Below are positions 1 through 4,804 of a stretch of DNA of 6,614 nt, piece by piece (the first letter of the stretch is position 1; each line of letters starts with the position of its first letter). The notes beneath the pieces are model-generated. The model saw only the letters and a list, made by a program, of their open reading frames with translations, ran no database searches and had not been told where the DNA came from. Location: NCBI GenBank assembly GCA_025963815.1, contig JAOQAA010000724.1, positions 1 through 6,614 on the forward strand, given 5' to 3'. This DNA comes from Capsulimonas sp. (GTDB lineage: Bacteria; Armatimonadota; Armatimonadia; Armatimonadales; Capsulimonadaceae). Position numbers and translations under genes: made by a program.

Positions 1-1073
1 CGGGTGAGCAGCACCTGAATGGCCAGCAGGCGATGGGGTTTGTGCGGTTTCGGCATTCGGACAGCGACTTTTTAGAAACGAAGGCTCCCAAGCCGCTGTT
101 CCCGGATGATCGCTATGCCACTCTGCACGCTGTGGCCGGAACGGTATATAGCGTCATGGTGGTGGATTGGGATTATTTTCTGAATGGCATGGGGCCGTTT
201 ACTCTCAATTGGATGCCGACGCCCAAGAATGACAACTTCGCCAAAGCGATTACCATCAAAGGCAGCTCGGGCCATCTCGATGGAACCAATCTCGGCGCGA
301 GCGTTGAGAAGGATGAAGCGATCCCGAAATTTGACGGAACAAACCCGGACTCTCTTGGCAGTTCCGTGTGGTATCAGTGGACGGCGCCTGCCAATGCGAG
401 CTATCGTTTCGGCGCGGACGGCAAAACGCATCACATCGTCGCAGTCACAAGCGGCGAGAGCGTGGACAGTCTGAAGGATGAAACCGAAATCGCCTCGCAG
501 AGAAAAACATCAAAATACTTTGCCACCGTCAATGCGGTCAAGGGCGCGAAATATAACATCCTCGTCGAGGACTATCATGCGGAGCAGGGCGCGTTCGATT
601 TCAATTGGGACCCGCGACCCGTCAATGACGACTTTGGTAACGCGATTTTGCTTGTGGGGAAAGTGATGACGGTCGAGGGAACGAATGTCGGCTCCACGGA
701 TGAAACGGACGAACCTGCGCCTGCTCAGGAATCGGCCGGAACGACGGACGCCCAGAAAAAGGAGGACGATGCGCCTGCGGAAGTTCCTGCCCGACGGTCC
801 GTGTGGTATCGCTGGATTGCGCCATACAGCGACCCAACGAGTTTCACGGCTGTGGGCGACAAGTTCAAACCATATCTGAAGGCTTACAGGGGAACCGCGC
901 TCAACGCGCTCACGCCGGTCGGGATGGAGGACAGCGCGGCAGGAGAGACGATGGGGCGCGTATCGTTCAACGCTGCGGCAGGAACATCCTATTATATTCT
1001 TGTCGATGGCGCACACGGAAAAACTGGCCGCTTTTCTCTCAGCGGCGTTTCCAGCGTCAGCGCCGCGAAATAG
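1..1073 (+). CDS. C-terminal part of a secreted multi-repeat beta-domain protein (5' end outside the window)
   Basis: The reading frame is open to the left edge (codons run in frame from base 3), so the ATG at 33 is probably internal and the true start lies upstream. The visible part is a tandem array of about 130-145 residue beta-rich repeats. Each begins with an NDxF block (NDNF at 228-239, NDDF at 624-635), continues with GTNxG(A/S)(T/S)xExxE, reaches SVWYxW (363-380 and 798-815), and ends with a Gly-Thr/Ala-x-Tyr strand and an F(T/D/S)(L/F) strand. The tail of a third, earlier repeat occupies the left end. These resemble PPC-like beta-sandwich repeats found in large cell-surface or exported proteins of Planctomycetota, Verrucomicrobiota and Armatimonadota, where they probably bind or display rather than catalyse. 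The last repeat has an acidic Glu/Asp/Ala/Pro-rich insert at about 700-790. No catalytic motif is visible. Base composition looks a little less GC-rich than in the next genes. Catalytic or anchoring domains may lie upstream. Confidence 0.8.
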   Translation, partial: GEQHLNGQQAMGFVRFRHSDSDFLETKAPKPLFPDDRYATLHAVAGTVYSVMVVDWDYFLNGMGPFTLNWMPTPKNDNFAKAITIKGSSGHLDGTNLGASVEKDEAIPKFDGTNPDSLGSSVWYQWTAPANASYRFGADGKTHHIVAVTSGESVDSLKDETEIASQRKTSKYFATVNAVKGAKYNILVEDYHAEQGAFDFNWDPRPVNDDFGNAILLVGKVMTVEGTNVGSTDETDEPAPAQESAGTTDAQKKEDDAPAEVPARRSVWYRWIAPYSDPTSFTAVGDKFKPYLKAYRGTALNALTPVGMEDSAAGETMGRVSFNAAAGTSYYILVDGAHGKTGRFSLSGVSSVSAAK

Positions 1074-1083
1074 CGCCGCTCAC

Positions 1084-1114
1084 ACAGGGCAAGGCTGGCG
1101 CATCCTTGCCCTGT
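1084..1114 (+). terminator. Perfect 11-bp hairpin after the repeat-protein gene, probable terminator
   Basis: Bases 1084-1094 (ACAGGGCAAGG) are the exact reverse complement of 1104-1114, with a 9-nt loop. The hairpin starts 11 bp after the TAG stop at 1071-1073 and lies before the promoter of the next gene, which is where a terminator is expected. No run of T follows the stem, so a classic intrinsic terminator is not proven. It may act as a Rho-assisted or U-tract-less terminator, or as a 3' end stabiliser. Confidence 0.6.
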
Positions 1115-1140
1115 CCGTTCACGCGCCTTCAGGTTAAGTA

Positions 1141-1149
1141 TGCTATAAT
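1141..1149 (+). promoter_or_regulatory. Extended -10 promoter element (TGCTATAAT) for the HAD-GH-SGNH operon
   Basis: A perfect TATAAT hexamer at 1144-1149 is preceded by TG with one intervening base, the extended -10 form recognised by the housekeeping sigma factor. No good -35 hexamer is seen at 16-18 bp upstream (the region reads ACGCGC), which fits an extended -10 promoter. A start of transcription about 7 nt downstream would fall at 1155-1157, only 2-4 nt before the ATG at 1159. The mRNA would therefore have essentially no leader. The position in the short gap after a hairpin and before a tightly spaced operon supports the call. Confidence 0.6.
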
Positions 1150-1158
1150 CACCTTGAT

Positions 1159-1848
1159 ATGGCCCCAACACTTTACCGTACGCTTCTCGTCGATTTCGAC
1201 GGCACGTTAACCCCCTCGCTTACCCTCTGGCTGGAAGCCTTCCAATATGCGCTGGCCCAGCTTGGACGCACTGTTCCCGACGCCACGATCATCCAGCGCT
1301 TTTACTATCGGCCGTACGATGAGACGGCGGCGGAGTTCGATTTGGGATCGGGCGCGGAGTTCGAGCGGCATGTGAAGGATGGCTTGACCAAGACGCTGGC
1401 GACGGCGGAGCTGTTTCCCGGCGCTCTGGAGATGCTCAGCGCCGCGCGCGAGCTGAAGATGGCAGTCGCGCTGGTGACTTCCTCGCCGCGCCCGCAGGTC
1501 ATGTCGGGGCTGCGCAATATGGGGATTGAGGACGCCTTCGACGCGATCGTCACCGGCGATGAAGTCCGGCATTTCAAGCCGCATCCCGAGCCTGTCTTTA
1601 AGGCGCTGCATTTGCTGGACCGGGCGCCGGATGAGTGCCTGTTTGTCGGCGACTACACGACCGATGTTCTCGCGGGGCACGCCGCCGGAGTGCACACGGC
1701 GCTGCATCTGCCCGACGAGCACCAGTCGTTTTATGACTTTGAGATGCTGCGCGCCACGCGCCCGACCTTCATCTTCACCCGATACGACGAATTGATCGAC
1801 TATATGCGCCGCGCCAATGCGCGGGAATCGTCTCTGATTGGAGCTTAA
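1159..1848 (+). CDS. HAD-superfamily phosphatase (phosphoglycolate phosphatase/PpaX-like)
   Basis: The 229-residue product has all four HAD motifs. Motif I is DFDGTLT with nucleophile Asp12 and acid/base Asp14; motif II is the VTSS stretch with Thr107; motif III is Lys140 in FKPHPEPVF; motif IV is GDYTTD with Asp165 and Asp169 for magnesium binding. A helical cap lies between motifs I and II (about residues 20-85), as in subfamily I enzymes such as phosphoglycolate phosphatase, beta-phosphoglucomutase and pyrophosphatase PpaX. The enzyme should be cytoplasmic and hydrolyse a small phosphorylated metabolite; the substrate cannot be read from sequence. There is no Shine-Dalgarno sequence before the ATG, and a -10 box lies 9 nt upstream, so translation is probably leaderless. 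It is the first gene of an operon, with 4 bp to the glycosidase gene. A phosphatase for a sugar phosphate would fit the neighbours, but that is inference. Confidence 0.88.
   Translation: MAPTLYRTLLVDFDGTLTPSLTLWLEAFQYALAQLGRTVPDATIIQRFYYRPYDETAAEFDLGSGAEFERHVKDGLTKTLATAELFPGALEMLSAARELKMAVALVTSSPRPQVMSGLRNMGIEDAFDAIVTGDEVRHFKPHPEPVFKALHLLDRAPDECLFVGDYTTDVLAGHAAGVHTALHLPDEHQSFYDFEMLRATRPTFIFTRYDELIDYMRRANARESSLIGA
1840..1843 (+). promoter_or_regulatory. Ribosome binding site (GGAG) that sets the glycosidase start
   Basis: GGAG lies 9 nt before the ATG at 1853 and overlaps the last codons of the HAD gene. It favours this ATG over the in-frame TTG at 1838, which would only add five residues in front of a clean signal peptide and would overlap the upstream stop codon. 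Confidence 0.65.
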
Positions 1849-1852
1849 ACCG

Positions 1853-3679
1853 ATGAAACTGCGCACCGCCTCTTCCGCCGCCTGCCTTGCCGTTACACTG
1901 CTTGCCATGGGAGGCGGCGCTTCGCGGGCGGCGACCACGCTGGATCATCCCTCGATCAAGGCTTCCGTCGATCTGAGCGAAGTCACCTTCTTTTATCATC
2001 TCGCCACCGCGCCCGGCAGCGACGGCGGGAATGTCACGATCCAGGTGTTTCTCCAGAACCTCGACACCGGGGAATATGAGAAGGTCCAGCCCCTGGACCC
2101 AGCCGGGGCGCCGCTCAAACTGGCGCTTGTTCCAGATGGCTCCGACAACACCGGCTCCTTCACCGTCACCATGCCGGTCGGGCGTTATGGCGCCGGGCGG
2201 GCTGTGCTGTTCGCGGCCGGCAGCAACTTCACCCAGACCGTCGCCTCCTTCAAAGTGCCGCCGCTGAACTTCACCGTGAAAACAAACGCCAAGCGAGTTA
2301 CGGCGCCGGTGATCGAGCCGGATCTGCATGCGGTTCAGGCGCCTGGTCCCGATGGAAAGCTCCACGTGCCCTATACCGTGAAGTATCCCACCGGGTACTC
2401 CGCCGTCAAGAATGGCTTCTGGGTGATGGCGAAGGGGAAGGGCGTTTTCAAACAGGAGTTCGCCAAAACGAGCGCGGCTCGGCACCATACCGACGCCACC
2501 GACGATTACCAGCAGATCGACGGCGAACTGATTGCCGATATGCCGGCCGAGCCCGGCGTGTACAGCGCCAATGTGGGTTTGTTCGATGGGAACTGGAAGC
2601 TGATCCAATGGATCTACCCGGGCGTCGATTTCGACAAGGGCGACTGGATCGTCCGCGCCGACCCCGCGCGTTACCCGAGTATCGAGCAGGCGATGGCGCC
2701 CGGCAAGGCGCCGTTCTTTTTGGGCGGTAACTTCGGCAACGCCATCGCCAGCATCGGGACGGCGGCGAACGATAGCCCGGTTTATTATAAGCTGCTGCGC
2801 GCCACCGCCGGATTGACGGTATTGCGCGAGAATTTCGATCCGCAGCGCTACGAAGCCGAAGTGCTTTACCGCAAGAAGGTCGCGCAGATCGTGGAGAATA
2901 TGCTGAGCGCGGGCGTCGTTCCCTGTCTGGCGCCGCAGGACATGCCCCCCGGCGCTTCGCTGGACGTGCGCGCCGCGAAGCTGGAATCGGTGGTCAAGCG
3001 TCTCGCTGCGGACTTCGCCGGTAAGCCCGTGATCATCGACGTACTGAATGAGCCGCACCAATACGCCAGCTGGGCGCTGTGGAAGCCCGTCGCCGTGCGT
3101 CTTGCGCGCGCCGTAAAGTCGGTAAACCCCAAGGCATTCGTCGTAGTGGAGTCCGAAGGGTTTGCGGAGGATATGTCTGGCGCGTCAGAATCGCCGATCG
3201 GCGAAGGGCTCGTCGATCTGTACGGCTGGCATTCTTACCACTCGTCTGTCGCGGACCTGCTGAAGAAAGCGGGCCATGGCATTCCGGTTTGGCTGGAAGA
3301 GTATCATAGCACGTCGGCCGCTTTTCATGCCGCCTTGACGGGCATCCCCAACTTAAAAGGCGTCGCCGCCTGGGCCTGGACGACGCCAGGGCAAGATGGC
3401 CTGCCGCTGGTGAAGTCCGTCGACGGCGCGCAGTTGACCCTCTCTCCCGACGGCGAAAAGATCGCCGCCTACTATCGCCAGTGGCGCGATGGTCAGACGT
3501 TGAGCGCCGGCGGGGGCGATGTCGCTGAAACCCCACCCTCCGCGCCCACGCCGCGCCCCGCCGCTGGGGACGGAGGAACGCCGTCCCCCAAGACAGGGCT
3601 GACGGTGGAGCAAGTCCGCGAGATCGCGCGTCAGGTGTATTTGGAGATGTCGAAGAAATCGAAGACAGGGAAGAAGTAA
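1853..3679 (+). CDS. Secreted GH5-like (clan GH-A) glycoside hydrolase with N-terminal beta-domains
   Basis: The product is 608 residues. Residues 1-26 form a signal peptide (MKLR, hydrophobic core, cleavage after SRA), so the enzyme is exported. Residues about 30-275 look like two beta-sandwich domains of unknown role. A TIM-barrel region follows with the landmarks of GH5 enzymes: GGNFGN at 291-296, Arg325 in VLREN, the NEP motif with likely acid/base Glu400, the YGWHSYH strand at 457-463, and PVWLEEYH with likely nucleophile Glu483 (Glu482 is next to it). WAWTTPG near the end matches the last barrel strand. Where GH5 enzymes usually have a His-containing strand, this one reads APQDM (Gln362). 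A Pro/Gly/Ala linker (about 552-583) leads to a short charged helix and a Lys-rich tail. The likely activity is endo- or exo-hydrolysis of a beta-linked glycan; substrate and subfamily are unknown. It lies 4 bp from each neighbour in the operon. Confidence 0.8.
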   Translation: MKLRTASSAACLAVTLLAMGGGASRAATTLDHPSIKASVDLSEVTFFYHLATAPGSDGGNVTIQVFLQNLDTGEYEKVQPLDPAGAPLKLALVPDGSDNTGSFTVTMPVGRYGAGRAVLFAAGSNFTQTVASFKVPPLNFTVKTNAKRVTAPVIEPDLHAVQAPGPDGKLHVPYTVKYPTGYSAVKNGFWVMAKGKGVFKQEFAKTSAARHHTDATDDYQQIDGELIADMPAEPGVYSANVGLFDGNWKLIQWIYPGVDFDKGDWIVRADPARYPSIEQAMAPGKAPFFLGGNFGNAIASIGTAANDSPVYYKLLRATAGLTVLRENFDPQRYEAEVLYRKKVAQIVENMLSAGVVPCLAPQDMPPGASLDVRAAKLESVVKRLAADFAGKPVIIDVLNEPHQYASWALWKPVAVRLARAVKSVNPKAFVVVESEGFAEDMSGASESPIGEGLVDLYGWHSYHSSVADLLKKAGHGIPVWLEEYHSTSAAFHAALTGIPNLKGVAAWAWTTPGQDGLPLVKSVDGAQLTLSPDGEKIAAYYRQWRDGQTLSAGGGDVAETPPSAPTPRPAAGDGGTPSPKTGLTVEQVREIARQVYLEMSKKSKTGKK

Positions 3680-3683
3680 CCAC

Positions 3684-4436
3684 TTGCGCTTTACCCGACG
3701 GGCAAAGATTGTGATGGGCGGCGCGCTTTTGATCCTGACGCCGATCGCCGTCTTCGGGATTGAAGTCTGGATGGCGCTGTCCGGTCCGCGCCTCCATTAC
3801 GTCGATCCGAAGTACGCGCCGCTGCACTTCGGAACGTCCGGCCCTGCGCTGACTTATCTCGTCTTGGGTGACAGCACCGCGGCCGGCCAGGGCGGCGATT
3901 ACCGAACTGGGATCGCCCAGTCCACCGCGCGCCATCTCGCTCAGACGCATCGCGTCACGATGATCAACCACGCCGTTTCCGGCGCGACCGCCGAGGATAT
4001 TGTCCGCGACCAGCTCCCCCAGATCCACGGTTTGAAGCCCGACCTTGTCTTGATCTCCCTCGGCGCCAACGACGTCACTCATTTCACCAAGAACGGCGAA
4101 CTGCGCGTTAGTCTCGAAACCATCATCACGCAGATCCAGGCCGACCGTCCCGACGCGCGCATCGTCCTGACGGCGTCGCCGCAGATGGGCAGCGTCCCAC
4201 GCTTCGCTCAGCCCTTGCGCTGGTTTGCCGGAACGCAGACCGCCCGCATCAACGCCGTTTTCGCCGACGTTATCCGCGAGCATGGATTGACGCTCGCACC
4301 GCTCGCCGACCGGACCGGCCCCATCTTCGCCCGCGACCCATCCCTCTTCGCCGCCGATAAGTTTCACCCCAACGACCGGGGCTACGCCGTCTGGATTCCT
4401 GTGCTGAATGAGGCGCTGGATGAAGCGATGCGCTGA
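3684..4436 (+). CDS. SGNH/GDSL-family hydrolase, membrane-anchored or secreted
   Basis: The 250-residue product carries the SGNH blocks in order: block I LVLGDST with catalytic Ser64, block II AVSGAT with Gly100, block III LGAND with Gly127 and Asn129, and block V DKFHPND with Asp225 and His228. An N-terminal RFTRRAK segment followed by a hydrophobic stretch (about residues 10-30) looks like a signal anchor or uncleaved signal peptide, so the catalytic domain should sit outside the membrane. Family members are esterases, lipases, lysophospholipases or carbohydrate acetyl-esterases. Next to a secreted glycosidase, removal of ester groups from a polysaccharide is the attractive guess. The start chosen is TTG at 3684, preceded by GGAAG at 3669-3673 and 4 bp after the glycosidase stop. 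It retains the basic residues before the membrane segment. GTG 3711 or ATG 3714 are possible shorter starts but would lose them. Confidence 0.85.
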   Translation: MRFTRRAKIVMGGALLILTPIAVFGIEVWMALSGPRLHYVDPKYAPLHFGTSGPALTYLVLGDSTAAGQGGDYRTGIAQSTARHLAQTHRVTMINHAVSGATAEDIVRDQLPQIHGLKPDLVLISLGANDVTHFTKNGELRVSLETIITQIQADRPDARIVLTASPQMGSVPRFAQPLRWFAGTQTARINAVFADVIREHGLTLAPLADRTGPIFARDPSLFAADKFHPNDRGYAVWIPVLNEALDEAMR

Positions 4437-4450
4437 GGCCCTCACCCCCA

Positions 4451-4473
4451 GCGCTTTCGGGACCTATTCCCCC
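4451..4473 (+). repeat. Outer inverted-repeat arm, left
   Basis: This 23-base arm matches the reverse complement of 4770-4792 with a single difference at 4461. It ends with the motif GACCTATTCCCCC (4461-4473), which recurs in the right arm and, in variant form, overlaps the stop codon of the symporter gene. Confidence 0.85.
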
Positions 4474-4491
4474 GCCGAAGTAAACTTCGGC
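4474..4491 (+). repeat. Small hairpin in the left arm only
   Basis: GCCGAAGT at 4474-4481 and ACTTCGGC at 4484-4491 are exact inverted copies separated by AA, giving a 7-bp stem with a 4-nt loop in practice. The matching position on the right (4751-4769) has an unrelated sequence, so the two arms have diverged or been replaced here. Confidence 0.7.
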
Positions 4492-4493
4492 CT

Positions 4494-4532
4494 CCCCTTT
4501 TCCCAGCAAGGCCTTTCGGGCGGGAAAAGGGG
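4494..4532 (+). repeat. Left internal hairpin (CCCCTTTTCCC stem)
   Basis: CCCCTTTTCCC at 4494-4504 is the exact reverse complement of 4522-4532, making an 11-bp stem with a 17-nt loop. The same hairpin recurs inverted at 4711-4750. Because each side is self-complementary and also complementary to the other, the region can fold as two separate hairpins or as one long stem. On either strand there is no T-run after the stem. Confidence 0.85.
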
Positions 4533-4586
4533 TGCTGATAATTACAATCCAGGCGAGTGTTCCATTGTGTTGGAAGAGTTTTAGGA

Positions 4587-4669
4587 TGGCCCCTCCGCCC
4601 CAATTCTGGGGGACCCGATGAGGATGAACGCGTCTTCTCTGGTACCCCAGAATTGGGGCGGAGGGGCCA
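4587..4669. repeat. Central perfect 25-bp inverted repeat with 33-nt spacer
   Basis: Bases 4587-4611 (starting TGGCCCCTCCGCCCC) are the exact reverse complement of 4645-4669, separated by 4612-4644. The arms are perfect while the flanking arms of the larger palindrome are eroded. This suggests a younger insertion inside an older palindrome, or selection or gene conversion keeping the core identical. The arms contain CCCCAGAATTGGGG, itself a partial palindrome. It could form a very stable RNA hairpin or DNA cruciform and stop transcription from both sides. Confidence 0.85.
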
Positions 4670-4710
4670 AAACCAAAGGACAAAACTCGCCTGGACCACA
4701 ATGATGAACG

Positions 4711-4750
4711 CCCCTTTTCCCGGGCTTTAGCCTCTTGCTGGGAAAAGGGG
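4711..4750 (+). repeat. Right internal hairpin, inverted copy of 4494-4532
   Basis: CCCCTTTTCCC at 4711-4721 is the exact reverse complement of 4740-4750, with an 18-nt loop. Its outer half (4734-4750) matches the left copy over 17 bases and its inner half (4711-4722) over 12 bases, while the loop differs. Compensated stems with variable loops point to selection on, or copying of, the paired structure. Confidence 0.85.
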
Positions 4751-4769
4751 AAGATGAGCCTAAGCGAGT

Positions 4770-4792
4770 GGGGGAATAGGTCTCGAAAGCGC
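4770..4792 (-). repeat. Outer inverted-repeat arm, right
   Basis: This is the reverse complement of 4451-4473 with one mismatch. Read on the minus strand, a variant copy of its motif, GACCTACTTCCCC (4806 down to 4794), lies just outside it and includes the last two bases of the symporter stop codon. Confidence 0.85.
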
Positions 4793-4804
4793 CGGGGAAG
4801 TAGG

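Larger units (their letters stand above)
4437..4804. repeat. Composite nested palindrome filling the convergent intergenic region
   Basis: This 368-bp gene-free stretch is folded on itself about a centre near 4628. From outside in: 4451-4473 pairs with 4770-4792 (22 of 23 bases); 4494-4510 pairs with 4734-4750 (17 of 17); 4521-4532 pairs with 4711-4722 (12 of 12); 4548-4558 pairs with 4685-4695 (11 of 11); 4587-4611 pairs with 4645-4669 (25 of 25). Between these blocks the arms have diverged in sequence and slightly in length. It lies between the stop codons of two convergent genes, so it may serve as a two-way terminator. Its style resembles GC-rich intergenic repeats (REP/MITE-like) seen in many copies in some bacterial genomes, but copy number cannot be judged from one window. 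No transposase or coding sequence is present in it; the short minus-strand frames here are translations of the repeat. Confidence 0.85.

Noticed and set aside
1838..1852. TTG at 1838 as an earlier start for the glycosidase
   Set aside because: It would overlap the HAD stop codon and add MELKP before a well-formed signal peptide; the ATG at 1853 has GGAG at a 9-nt spacing.
1775..3061. 428-codon open frame on the minus strand
   Set aside because: It is antisense to the glycosidase gene and the end of the HAD gene, with low-information Arg/His/Gly-rich sequence and no family features.
3033..4445. 470-codon open frame on the minus strand
   Set aside because: It lies antisense to the glycosidase and SGNH genes, both of which have full sets of catalytic motifs. 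Its translation is Arg/Gly-rich and without recognisable motifs, as expected for antisense frames in GC-rich genes.
4437..4804. CRISPR array or attachment site in the intergenic region
   Set aside because: The repeats are inverted, not regularly spaced direct repeats, and no tRNA, integrase or phage gene is nearby.
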